DNA of 64,000 bases from Anas platyrhynchos (lineage: Eukaryota > Chordata > Aves > Anseriformes > Anatidae): the NCBI RefSeq assembly GCF_047663525.1, contig NC_092606.1, forward strand, positions 3,346,501 to 3,410,500, read 5' to 3'. This document shows, piece after piece, positions 24,005-62,244 of the stretch. The position numbers and the translations under genes are program-made. The stretch's first letter is position 1. The number at the start of each line of letters is the position of its first letter. The notes beneath the pieces are model-generated. The model was not told the origin of the DNA, did not search any database, and worked only from the letters and a program-made list of their open reading frames with translations.

Positions 24005-24190
24005 AGCCTCGCAGAATAGCTGAGGTCTGGAGCTGGTCTGGTCCAACGCCCTGCTCACATCAAGGCAGGGCCAGCTGCAGCCGGTTGCTCAGTGCTGGGG
24101 CCAGTCCTGGTTTGAAAAACTCTGAGGATGAAAACTGCAGCACCTCTGGCACCATCTTGCAGTGTTTGACCACCCTCACAGGTTGTTTTG
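24005..24190 (-). mobile_element. CR1 retrotransposon fragment
   Basis: The segment reads GAGGTCTGGAGCTGGTCTGG, then GGTTGCTCAGTGCTGGGG, then TTTGACCACCCTCACAGG. This is the order of the reverse complement of the avian CR1 3' region (the TTCGACCACCCTCACAG block is typical). The element is therefore on the minus strand with its 3' end at the low coordinate. It sits between SKA2 and TRIM37. Ends are approximate. Confidence 0.8.
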
Positions 24191-24689
24191 TTGTTGTTGT
24201 TTTTTTTTGTTATTATCCTCCTTTCTCAAATGAGATTGAAATATCTAAGTTTAATGAAATCTTGTAGATTTTGTGAAATGATGGCCAGCAAAGAAGAGAA
24301 GTTTAAATTGGTGCCTACAGGAAGGGGAATGCTCCTTTCTCAATTTGTTGGTGCCGTGGTCAGTCTGTTTGGAGCTTGTCGTGAAGAGGAGCAGGGTCTG
24401 TGTTGGGCAAGAGGACCGGGGATACCCTGATCGGATGCTGTTGAGTGCTGTTTTACCTACAAAGCTGCTCTCACTTCACAACTGCTTGAAGCATCACAAT
24501 CCAATCGATCCCTAACTGCTAGGCTTGCTCTTTACTCCCTCTACCTTCAACAGCCTTAAAGTTCTGCTAGCACAACGTGCTCCAAGCGACCTGTAAGCGG
24601 GAAAACAAGCCCAGCTGGGCCAGCGCCTGCTAAAACCACCTGTCCTCAGGGCTGCGGTTACCCAGATCCATTCCCAAACCCCACGCGAG
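24191..24689. other. Intergenic sequence between SKA2 and TRIM37
   Basis: No gene, conserved motif or repeat was recognised between the CR1 fragment and the TRIM37 CpG island. Confidence 0.5.
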
Positions 24690-25003
24690 ATGCGGGCACC
24701 CACCCGTGCAGCCCCCCGCTGCCTGCCACCGACTCGTGGGGCGGGGCGGGGGGGCTGCTCACCCCCAGGGCTGGGCTGGGCCCCCCCCCGTTACCGCCCC
24801 GTTAAGACCCCAACCCAACCGATCCTCCCGCAGCGCGCCCCCGCCACCCCGCGCGCGCCAACTTCGCCCTTAGCCCCGCCCACTCGGGGCGCGCGCGCGC
24901 GCAGTGCCTAAGCCCCGCCCCCCTTCCCCCTCCCTCCCCGCGGCCGCGGCCCGGCACCACCGGAGCGCACCGGGGCCGGGCCGGGGCTGGGGGGGCCGCG
25001 GCC

Positions 25004-50690
<25,687 letters not shown>

Positions 50691-51805
50691 TTCTAACTGT
50701 TTGCCTTAGCTAGCTCCTGAGGTGACCGGATCCCTGGGGATGCACCTTTCCTGTACTGCCCCTCGAGCTGCAGAGATTAGAGGAAATGTTCATCTTCCTT
50801 CAGGTAGACAGAAGGGTGTTTGTGCAGCCTAATGCACCACAGCCTGCCCCCAGGAGAGGTAGAGCAGACAGGTGAGCTCCTGGCCTGTGTGGCTAATTTG
50901 CCTCCTCAGGGCTGTACAGTGATCTGCATTTTTAGGGCAGCCTTTAAAAATTACACTGCTAAGGAAGGACTGCCTGAGTTTTTGCATGCTTACATAATCA
51001 CCAATAAATGGGGTTTCAGTACCCAGCACAGAACTTTGAATTACCAGGTTGTATTTGCTGAAGCCTTGAAACTGTCCCAGAACGAGGGTTTTCAATGAAA
51101 GCTGACTTTCTTTGAACCAGATAGAGAACTGGCTCGGGGCCTGAAGACTCGCTGGCTCGTGTTCCTGGGAAGAGGTGCATTTATTCACTGGAGCTTAGTC
51201 CGAGGCTGTTGATGGTTGTGTGTGCACTCCATTCTGTCAATACCATTGTGTGGTTCTTCTGCAGTCATCTTAAACCTGTTACTGGGGCAAAATGACCTTT
51301 AAAGGCTTATTATAAAGGTTGCGTTCCTGCTGGCTCTGCCAGCTTCAGATGCTCTGAAAAAATGTCCAAAATGTGCTGGAGCCCTGTTTCAGGCTGTCCT
51401 CTTGTGTCATTGGAGTAACAGCCAATGCACGAATGTCCTCGTTTTAAACGGTCTGAACTGACTGAGACTACTGACTGCCACTGCTGCAGTGGCTCGAGAG
51501 TTGGGGTAAAGTAGCTGGCACAGAAGTTGTTTTCCGCAGACTGTGCTGTGGACCAACCGAACACATTGCCAAACTTTTTGCCACTGTGCATTGCATTTTG
51601 AGCTGCTAAACTACTTGTGAAGCTATGATGAAAGCTGAATAACTGGTTAGTGAAAAAGCATGAATTTATGTGATAGTTGTCCTTGTCTCAGCTGACTACT
51701 GGCATTCATTTTCATGTGAGTGTTCCGCAGTGTAAGTGCTGTACAACTCATAGTTTAAAACTGTTTGCACTTTGTTAATAAAATGAATGTTGAAATCTGG
51801 TGTGA
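50691..51805 (+). other. TRIM37: TRIM37 3' UTR
   Basis: This is sequence after the TRIM37 stop up to an AATAAA at 51777-51782, followed by TG-rich sequence typical of a cleavage site. A second AATAAA at 51984-51989 could extend it. No coding frame of note. Confidence 0.6.
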
Positions 51806-52794
51806 AGTTTTAGATGTTCATGTGTAAATATGTAAAAGGGTACAGGCTGTCTGTTAAGATAAGCAGAACACTGTCACCAAGCTTGACTTGCTCTTTAGTA
51901 CTGAGTTGGTATCATGCCTGCCTGAATATAGGAGAACTTTCTTCTGCTGTACAGCTGTCACTTCTTTTAAGCCCCTTTCACCAAATAAATCAGGAAATCC
52001 ACAGGGAATTTTAAAGCTGTGTTGAGGGAAACCAGACCAACTATTTAAATCTTCTCGATTCCTATCTGAATGTATGAGGATCTATGGCTTTTACCTGACT
52101 TGCTCTTTATGCAGGAAGTATTTCTCTGTTTCTAACTTGTACTTTATGCAGTATTTGTTTCTCAGCTGAAGGAAGGTGAGGGCAGCTTCTATGCACGCGT
52201 TGTTCCAGCTGATGAGTGCTGAAGGTGGCCTTATGACAAGCTGCACGTTACGATAGCGAAGCGTGAGTGTTTACTGTTGTACAGGGTGGCATGTTGATTA
52301 GTATACGCAGCCCAATTAGCAGTAATCACAGAGCCCTGCCTCTTCAACACTCACAGCTGCTTTACTCTTACAAAGAGGGCCAAGCTGAAGTAAATTATTT
52401 TAATTAGCCACATGATCTGCTCTGGAGTTGGTGTCCAACGTTTGCAGTAAAAAACAGTGCCCTCATGCTTTGCTGCCCTCACAAAGAACTTAGAGTTGAT
52501 TTTAAACATGAGGTAGGGAAACAGGCTGGGATGCCTGATTTAAGTAACTTAATGTGAGCTGGACCTGAAAGTGACTGTGCCCTGACAGCACGTTGCCTTT
52601 GTGGCTGTAAAATAGATCAGCCAGGGGCTGTAGTGCACCTTGGTGCTTCCCTGCATAGGTACCCTAGAGCCTAGCAGTGAATGGCATTTTCTCTTAGGTA
52701 TTGCACAAAAGAAGTCATCTTTTACCACACTGAAGACACTTAACTGTTAGTTGCTGTCCTCATTAGCTTTTAATGAAACAGACTAGCTGAATTG
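51806..52794. other. Tail-to-tail gap between TRIM37 and PPM1E
   Basis: This is the stretch between the inferred poly(A) sites of the two convergent genes. No gene or recognised repeat was seen. Confidence 0.45.
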
Positions 52795-55700
52795 TGGTTT
52801 AAATTACTGTTTTATTTAAGATATTGGTAAAACTTCAACAGTTTTTCTGTATAAACAGCATAAATAAAATATGGATGACTAATACATGGTTATAACTATA
52901 AACTCATATGTGAACTGTAGAACAAGATTGCAAATGGAAAGTCCCAACACTGTTAAATGATTAGCTTTAATTTATTCACTTTATAAAGAACATGTTAGTT
53001 TCATGAACAAGGTAACACAGATAGCTCAACAGGAGCACCCAGTGCAGCAACTGACAACACACCTGGCTATCTACACAAATACGCGCTTGGGCGTAGAAGT
53101 ACTCAGGGTGATCTCAGCCAACTTCCCCTGTTCTTGGTTCAAGATGTCTTCCAGAGTGAAGGAGAGGGAGAAGAAAAAAAAAACAACACTAACAAGATGC
53201 AATTGCGACATACAATAGTTGTACTAGACCCTAAGAGGTGGGATTTAGTTTTTCTTTAGTTTTAGTGCTGGCAAGTATAGTGCGATCGCCTGCTTATCAG
53301 GGACTGGAAAAAAGTATGAACATTTAAGTCAGAGGTTGTGTTAGTGCTTCATTCTTACTTATTGCACGATACAAGGGTAGAAAGTTTTGTTCCTGTTGTA
53401 AAGAGGGTATGAATTAAAGAAAGATTGCCCTAGATTACAGGCGTGAACAAAGCTGCGGTATCCCCTTCGATGGCTTTGTTTATGTGACTAGTGCTGAGTG
53501 AATAAATTGTGCTAAAACAGCCCCTAATTTAGACCAATCTTTCTCTTTTTTTTTTTTTCCTGCAGAACATTGCCAGGGTAGGGAGGATTTAGTGAGGAGA
53601 TAGTGGACCTGAACTACAGCAGTCATGTCTATAAACACGGAACTCGTTATGCCTCATCTTATCTGCCCATAGGACATGCATTTCTCACTGACACACAGTG
53701 TTCCAAAAACAGAGTGGAGTTTCTATGACAATGTACCACCATAAATGTGGTGTAAGTTAGGCTGCTTTGATATTGTCCTTCAGTGTTACAATGCAATCTA
53801 AATCAAATACTGAATGGTTTTAACTTGCAAGGACAATCGATGGCACTTCTAGGTAAAAGAAAAAAGTTATATACATGCGTTTCCACCCACCTTTAGTGCA
53901 AATCGAAATGGGTTAACAGCTCCCTGGTCTGGTGCTATACTGCTCTCTGCAACGCAGACATTCCTCAGAGTTGCACATTTAAAAAGTGTGCACAGGAAAC
54001 TATCAGAGTGGGGATTGAGCGAATCCCTCTAGTACTCACAGTGAATAGCTTACGAGTGAGTTTTGAGGAGCTTCAGACAAAGCCTGAAGCCCATTTCTCA
54101 AAACCAACATAATTAAAAAAAAAAATGTTTTCACTACCTACCTCCTAGTTCTGCAAACACGCTTAACACGTAAACTGAAACTGATGCGGGTTGTGTTAAC
54201 GCGAAAAGGGATACTTCAGCTCTTTATTGGAAAGATTCGTTATACAAATTTCACCACCACTAAGATGCACAATAAAAATACAAAACACAGGTCACAGACA
54301 ATCTCAGTATCAACAGTTAATAAATACAATTAGATACTTTTATATTAGCCTAATATTTTTACATTGTCACCAGCTAGACACTCAAAGTACGAGATACAGA
54401 ACACTTAGATACCGTTAGAGGGGGATTATTGCTTACGTTAGCAAGCAGCAAGTAAGGGCACAGGATTTTGAACTGAAGAGAACTACTTCCTATCACCAGT
54501 GGCATTAAGAGAAAACACTGCATTTCACAAAGCACTGCTTTTTTGTCTAGTGTGTAGAATCAAGAGCAGCATATATCAGACCAATAACCACTACTTTAAT
54601 ATTATAGAACTTTAAAGGACTTACCTTACAAATGGTTCCTATCTACTCTATAAATATGCATTTAGTGAAGAAATGAACACTTGCTATCTATACAATGTTT
54701 TTTACCTGACCACACTGGAACTACGATGGTAGATTTTTCTCCTAGCAAGATAAATGGTATGAGTAGCAGAATTATCATGTATGAATCCACACCTAAAAAG
54801 CTATATCCTTCCCAAAACAGCACACATGCAGTCCAATGCTCTTCAACTGCTCCTGCAGACTGGGAAGAAGTTTATCATTCGTAACACTTTGTCATTCTAA
54901 TTACTCATACAAACAATTGCACTTACACCACCTTTCTCTCAGAAGCACGCTATAAGATGGACTCACTGCATTGTTATTACTGCGAATAATTTAAAACAAA
55001 GGCACCACAGAGATGCCCCAGAGTTGCATATTTTACTGTTTCTCAAATTTCCTTAGTAAGTCTAACTTGGAACATATGCTGCAGCTAAAGAGAATGTTGA
55101 CAACAGCTAAGGCTTAATAAGATGACAGATAAGAGCCAATGATCCCATAAGATAAAAAGAAAAAAGAAAATAATCTCTGAATAAGATCAAAGGAATCTAA
55201 AGCCACACTCCAACTCCTGGTTACTCACAAAGCCTTTTGCTATTCATCAAATTGCTTTTAAAATAGTGCATCAAAGATCGGAGAAGCGGAAATTGGCAGA
55301 ATTCAAACCTCGCCATCTCATCGTGTTGAATAATCTCCTGACTACTTATAATACTAAAATACTTTGCAAATTCTAGCTAAATACTAACACTGTTATTAAA
55401 CTGTTACTGCTAAAATGATATGATGTACAATAAATGCTTATGAAGACTTACTTTATTCATACTACTCCAAATGTCTTCATGTAACAAATGAAAGAAACAG
55501 GATGTGCATTGAGTGGAGCTGATGGGAACAGTCTGCTTACTTAGGTCCTAATTTAATGCTCCCTTAAGGGTTAACAGCGCCTCAGGGCTAGGGCAGAGCA
55601 GGTGGGTACCCTCTGTCTGAGTTCCACAAGCAGTGCTCTGCTTATTAACACAAGGGCAACTGACACTCCTCACTCTTCCTTCTGAATTTGGGTTTAACCA

Positions 55701-56911
55701 AAGCAGAGCCCTGGATTGTCAGTGGATTTCACCCTCTGCACTAAACCCCAAGCACATCCCCTGCTCATCTGCATTCACTCCGGATTGCGCCGGCAGCCCG
55801 GCACCCCTTCTGACGCATTCTGGAAATCACCAAATTGCAGCAATGATGGTCCTTGTAGACACAGCATCTTACCATCCTTCATGCTGCAACTTTTTATTCA
55901 CTTAAGTCTTTGCCATCCAGAAATCATTACTGAAACCAAACATCTCATCAAATTGCTCATTATTCCTAGCAAGCAGTTCTCTGGTTTGACTGGGTGAGTG
56001 GCAGTAGCATCGTACTGAACGTCTCCACAGACATGCGTTTGTTTTAAGACCTGAGATGAAGTTACGGTGGAAAGAGGTTGGCTCAAAGCATTAAGCACAA
56101 TTATATTTGATTAAAACTAATTGAGAACAGTTTCCTAAACTGACAAACAAGAAAAATGCCACTAAAAGCACCAGAAAGATACGAAATTCCCTATGCTGAA
56201 CCTCTAGCCATAGGAAATATATTTTTTTAAAAACTACAAAAAATTTTCTTCATATTCCACATTTTATGTTACAGGAAAAAAAAAAAGGTAAATTATGAGT
56301 CTGTACCTCAATCAGAGTCTGAGAACAGAGCGGCAGGAGCTTAGTTTGTCCATTCCTAAGTTACCTGGTAAAACCTTGTATGGCTTTTAGTCTTTTACCT
56401 GCAAAAGTGGATGTAATTTTCTGATTCATCTTAATGCTAGCCTGAAATAAACAGAAAGCAGAACACAAAATAACCCACACAACCTGGACTTCTATGGAAA
56501 CTTCCCCCCCACTCTAAAAAATTTGGCAGTTCTCAACCAGAACCCTTCCTGACGTATTGCTCCAGACACCTCCCGGGCGGGTTCGGGTTCACCTTCCTGC
56601 AGGCTCAAGGACTGTTCCCTCCCAGTGTCTGTTCAGTGCCCCAGCGGCTCGGCTCTCGCTAGTGAATGTGGCTGGATACTCGTGGGTGGGGGTGGCTGTG
56701 GCATTGCTCAGGGTGGCACCACCAGCAAACTTTGTTGAGATTGAAACAACTACATTTGTTAATTCCTAGGTCTATTTACACGTGGGTTGAGCTTTGCAGG
56801 GGACTGTAGTACCGTTCTGAAATGCCCACCTTTTTTTTGCTTCCTGATGATGCCAGTTTATTTTGGGAATGTCTATTGGGAGAGTCTGAAGGGGAAACAC
56901 AAGGGGGATGG
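52795..56911 (-). other. PPM1E: PPM1E long 3' UTR
   Basis: About 4.1 kb follow the PPM1E stop before a minus-strand AATAAA at 52816-52811. A more proximal canonical AATAAA (within CCAATAAAGAGCTG) reads at 54228-54223, so two alternative ends are likely. The sequence is AT-rich with no long open frame. Mammalian PPM1E also has a multi-kilobase 3' UTR, as I recall. The extent is inferred from signals only. Confidence 0.55.
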
Positions 56912-59900
56912 TTACATTTTACAGCATTGATGAAGGTACGAATCTGGTATACAATTACTTTGTCTTCGCATCAAAAACATGCTCTCAGGGTAAGCGTTAT
57001 GCCTAGCCAGCCTCCACCACGGGGAGTGTCTTACCAACGACCTGGCGTTACTGCGGCTTCGGACAGGCAAGTACAGACCCAATCCTTCTCTGTGGGAAGG
57101 CTCTTGAGCCAAGAGGGGCGTGTGAAACTTTGGTTTGAGCCTGGCTCCTCGTCGCCTCTTCCCATTACAGAACCGGAAATGAAAGCCCCCAACTCGCTTT
57201 CCCAAGGATCTGAACAGTTCATCTTCCAGCCCAAAGAAGATCGGAGACAAACCCTTCCCCCTGTAGATGCTCTGCCCTGCAGCACGCAAACTAAGGGGAG
57301 CGCTGGCCTCCCTGGGATCGCTCTGTCCACAAGCTGATGATGCGGTGCTCTCAGGTGATTCGTTCTTCTCTGTTAAACCATTCATCAAATTCGCATTCTT
57401 TGGTATACCAGGACTAAACACTTGAATTGGTGGCAGATATTTGGCACTCTTAGGTGTACTAGTTTCTGTGTTTGTCAGGTCTAAATAGCCTTGATCATCG
57501 AACAGGTTAATGCTGGACCCTATGCTTAAGCTAGTTCTATCAGTGAAGGAATCCACTCGTCCTTCATACCCTAGGTCTGCAGGTGCTGAGCATTGGTGCT
57601 GGGGCCACGGTCGTTTGCAGTCTCCATGGTTTTCCTTATCTTCCCCATTGTCTTCTTGCCCACCTTGAAAAGAGTTCTCTGTCCAGTCCGACTCCTCACT
57701 AACGCTGACTGCTGCATTCATGTCCCTGAGAAATACCACAATGACAGTAATGTTGTCGCTGGAACCGGCATCGCGAGCAGATGCCACTAATTTATGTGCT
57801 ACCATGCTGCTGTCACCATTATTCTCCTTTAGATGGTCAGCCACCACTTTGACTGCCTCATCGGGATTGACTGTGTCATAGAAGCCGTCGCAGGCTAAAA
57901 TGAGGTAGTCTTCAGAGCCATCTAGTACAGTGGAGGCAGAGTCTGCATCCCCACAGATATATGGCTTGTGCTCAGCGTCCCCTGTAGAAAAACAACACAC
58001 AGACACGAGGCCGTGGGTTTGCAGCCACAGCATCTGGAAGCCCTTTTATTAACACAGCATGGAGCCAGTGGCTCTCATCGCCAAGTTAAAGAGATTACTT
58101 GGAACAGCCCCTCGGACTGCAGAGGCAAAAATAGAGGTCACTGCTCACAGCTGTATCTTCAGCTGTATTTCAAGTTTTGATCACTAGAAAATGAAAGTTT
58201 AATTAAAAGGAAAAGCAAGGCTGAAAAAGGAATTAAAGCCCATTCTTACCAATAGCTCTGGAGACTGACAGGCTCCCATTCACCCTCCAGGCTCCAAACC
58301 AGACCACACAGCCACCAAGGGCCTCAATGCGTTTCTTCTCGTCCTAAACAGCAAGGCAACACACGACTTGTTTGAACAGAGCTCTTAGCACTCACCATCA
58401 CACTCTGAACACCCCTCCAGATGAGGACAAAGGATTTGCAGATTTTCATGCTACCTTCCAGCCAAACCAGAGTAACTGGGCCATAGTCTGCCACTCTGAG
58501 AGACACTGGCAAAGCAACATTCAGTGTCCAAGAATCCCATATGAAGCCAATACCTGTCAGCTTCAATGGTAAGCACGGGTGGGTGGGTGGGTCAGTTTAA
58601 AACAGGCCATTCTCACCTCTCGATCTGGTTTGTGGGGTTTCATCAGTTCCACAGCTTGGCCTCTCCTCACAAGCATAACCTGGGAGTCTCCAAGCCAAGC
58701 CACATGCAACATATTTCCTCGGATGAAAGTCACCACCCCGGTGGTTCCACAACGCAAACTCTGTAATGGAGGAAAAAAAAAAAAGCCTACAGTTTTAAAT
58801 AAGCAAACCAAAACCATTTCAAAGCATGTGAATGTGCGGGCTTTCTAGGATGCTTGCAGCCTGTTCTCAGGGGGAATGGGCAGTGCTTTCCTTACTGCTG
58901 AGACTGTTCTGCAACAGCCCCCCAGCACCAGTGCAAGCCATTGATTTCGCCTTGAATTGGAATCACATTTCAGAAGCTGGGCTCAGCCAGTGATCTGCTG
59001 CTGTTCTAGCTGACTTCCCGGGCCTGCTTCCTATCTGCTGATAGAGATGCATGCATGTTAATGATCTTAGAGGGAGGTTTATTTGTAAGCATCTCAAGTT
59101 CCCTGCACTTAACTCAGCCCTGGCATAGGTTTAGGAGGCCTAGGAGGCAATCCATTTATTCTTGCTTTCTGGAGCTAAGAAAGATTTATGTTGTAGATGA
59201 GGAAAAAAAAAAAAACACAGCCCCCCAAGGACTAAACCTAGTTAGCATGCGAACATCAGAACAGCAGCAGCATCCTTCTAAATGAACTGGATGTTGTGAG
59301 AAGCGCGAGGGTGGCATTTACACAGAACGTGAAGGCCACCACTGGGACCAGCACAGACTGGGCACCAACAGCTCCGTGCTGCCCCCCTGCTGTGCTCAGC
59401 TCAGCACCTGGTGCACCCTGCTAACAAAGGCAGCAGGAAGGTCACTAATGGGGCAGAGCTGTGTGCCACACACCTCTGTTAGCCCAGCACACCACAGTCA
59501 ATTTATTGATGCCTCATACCAGCATTTCTTCAGTCATTTTCATTTTTATCTTTGCTATATGGTTCTGGGACTAAGGGGTGCTTTGCACCACCTGTTTGGT
59601 TCCCTGATCCTCCTTAGGAGCTTCCATTCAAGCACACAAACAGATCTTGCCTCGTTTGCTGCCCACTGCACTGGAAACTGAGGTTTGTGAATAAAACCAG
59701 GACTCCTACTCTCCAGGTCAACTCGCAGCTTCACCAGACAAGCCTGCAGTGTTTGAGAAAGCTAACAAATCTATGCAAATTCTGGTTGTTCCTGTCTGAG
59801 ACCTGTTCTGATAGCCTGATGTGCTGGAAACTTGTTCTGTCTGTCTCAGTGGTATGATATTACCAACTTTACCAAGCCAACTTTTTGTTTTGGTTTGTTT

Positions 59901-62018
59901 TTTTTTTTTTTTTTTGTTTGTTTCATACACAGAATTTGTCAGTTAATACTTTCAGAATCTAGCCCTTCTCTCCCAGGTTTCTCAATCACCTCTCTGGCTG
60001 CCTTCTGCACAAAACGCTCATCGGTCACACGGAAGGCTCGGCACAGTGCCTCTGCCGGGTCATGCTGAAACATCTCCTGATGGACCATGTTCACATGGAG
60101 GTGGATGGAGGCATAGATGGCAGCATCCACTCCCCCGTGACCATCGAACACTGCAAAGTAAGCTTGCTCTTCTTGGTCCTGTCAATGAAAACAAATTGAG
60201 AAAACAACTAAAAGAGAAAGCAATGGAAACAGTTAATTGGATTGTCTCTCAAACTTTTGAGCTTGAGATTTGTAATGTCCTCTGTGGGCGTTCACCAGCA
60301 TTAAACTGCACTTAGAGCCAGACTCCACCAGAAAAACAAACTACTCAGACTATCTGCACTTTCATCAATGGGAAATATGGAGAAAAATTTTCACTTTATT
60401 GCTAATGAATTCTACCTGCAAATTGCAGGAGACGCTCTGCAAGGATCAGCTGTGTAGCTCTCTCAGTGCTCCTTATGTCTCGTTTGCTACAGTTCAGTCA
60501 CTCAACTCAAATAGAAAGTGCCATTCTCTTCAAATAGAGCAGGAGTTTTTGTGACTGCTAAAATCACAGAGAGAACAACATCCAATACAGTTCGCATGAA
60601 GTCTACATTGACACTGGAATCCACCAGGGATAAATACCTGTATGGTTAAAATGTGAAGCCAGCCAGCCGCTGCTTTCATCCTCCCCCCCCTCTTTTTTTT
60701 AAATCTAATCCACATCACCTTAGATGCCTGTTTTTAAAATACCCGTATGTACTCTCTCATCAGATAATTAAATGTGATTGTATTCACACATCAAGTACAG
60801 CAAAATCACTCATCTTCAAGTCAGTTTTCTCAGCTTCTCCTTATCTGTTCAAACAGAGAAACAAAGCTCTGTACCCAGAGACATCAACTCCTGTGCCTAT
60901 TCAGACATATAACACACCAACCTGCTGTCAGTGCCAATTCAACCTTGACAGCCATCTCAGTGACTAGAATATTTGTACATTGTAATTTTTAAGTAATGGG
61001 CTCCAACACAAATTGGAATAAGAAAGCTGACAATTGACAGGCAAAGGAAACATCTGCCTCTGTTTGCATTAATATCATTTAAAGGCAAGAATTTGGATAG
61101 GGCAAAGAAAATGGTTATTAAAGTGACAGAATGTAATAAAGAATCAATTGCACAGCAACCTGATCCCAATGGTAAAATTCTTGCCATTTTCTTTTTCTTG
61201 CCATTTCTCTGTGTCCAGTTTTATATCTCAAGGAAGAGCAAGCACGAGCATTTGACTGGTAGCCAAATAAAGAAATTAACAGAGGGAAGTCTGGTCCAAG
61301 TTCCAATAAATTACTCATGTTGCTAGATTCTTGTGTGAACTGCACTTTGTTCTGTAAATTTTGTGTTTGTTTAAACTTTCTTTCTTTGCTCTTGCTTTTG
61401 ACTTCTTCCTACCAAAAGATAGGCAAAACACCTCAATCCTGCAGGTAATACAATGCATCAGCTGCCTCTCACAAACATAGGGCTGCTTTCTGCATATGGC
61501 AGGTCACTTCTTCAGCCACTGCATGAGCGGCTACGTAAGATGGGGCAGATACAAACTTTGTTTAGATAGTATTTCACCAGAAGTCTGTGAAAGTTGCTCT
61601 TTTATTTTATATACACTACACAGAAACTGCCATACAGCTGCTGTAATCACAGAATCAACTGAACTCACACAGGAGCATGTTTGCTTCCTGACATTCCATC
61701 CTTCTCAGGTCCATCACATGTATGGCTTTTGTCTTCACAGTAAAAGACTGCCTAGTTCCCCCAGCAATGTAAACTGTATTCAGCACATGTATTTACCTTC
61801 CATAGAATCTCATTTTACCTCAAGGTTGAAGAGCATGTTGAAGTCTGGAATGCAGACGTGCTTGTCTTCCATTTTCCTGCGCATGTTCTTGATGGCATGG
61901 ATGGATGTCTCATAGTAGCGGTGGGGCTTCGGCTGGAGTGGGAAGTCTTTCACCCAGTTGCTGCAGATCTCATGGAGTTTGCTAAAAACTAAACGGGCTA
62001 GCTTCACTGTCTCAATCT
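56912..62018 (-). CDS. PPM1E: PPM1E, PP2C-family protein phosphatase (partial: 5' coding exons beyond the right edge)
   Basis: PPM1E (POPX1/CaMKP-N) is a metal-dependent Ser/Thr phosphatase that dephosphorylates CaM kinases, AMPK and PAK. Exons in transcript order are 61819-62018, 59990-60178, 58617-58760, 58250-58343 and 56912-57981, all GT-AG and in phase, giving 564 residues. PP2C hallmarks are present: [10 protein letters not shown] (metal-binding Asp), [33 protein letters not shown] and [11 protein letters not shown]. The upstream flank [18 protein letters not shown] matches human PPM1E, not PPM1F. The C-terminal tail after the phosphatase domain ([30 protein letters not shown]) also matches at first and then diverges. 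Exon 1 and the following exon, with the acidic and proline-rich N-terminus, were not found and should lie to the right. Confidence 0.95.
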
Positions 62019-62189
62019 CTGGGGGAAGCAAACACCACAAATAAAAGGCTAAGAGTGTTATTAAGTGAGATTTTTTTCTTTTGCATACATTACAAAGATG
62101 AAACAAAACCATTTTAGCCAAGCAGTTGAGATGGATGTCAGCAGGGAAATTCTGGCTGCTGATACATAAAAAGAGGAAGCCAAACTCAC

Positions 62190-62244
62190 CATAATCAGCA
62201 TTCATCAGTGCAAAGCTCATTGTTTGTCTTTTTAGTCTAAACAT
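62190..62244 (-). other. PPM1E: Candidate alternative first coding exon of PPM1E
   Basis: On the minus strand an ATG at 62244-62242 opens [18 protein letters not shown] and ends in a consensus donor (TATG|GTGAGT at 62190/62189). The leftover G joins the next exon (AG ATT GAG) to give E-I-E-T-V, in phase with the phosphatase. An in-frame TGA precedes the ATG. It could be a promoter-proximal short isoform start lacking the long N-terminus. Alternatively it could be an internal exon entered at a TTTAG acceptor inside the same stretch. Confidence 0.45.

Noticed and set aside
24888-24902. (GC)7 run as a Z-DNA regulatory element
   Set aside because: It is short and expected in a CpG island; nothing else marks it as functional.
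56822-57337. 171-codon plus-strand frame
   Set aside because: It is a shadow of the PPM1E last coding exon on the opposite strand.
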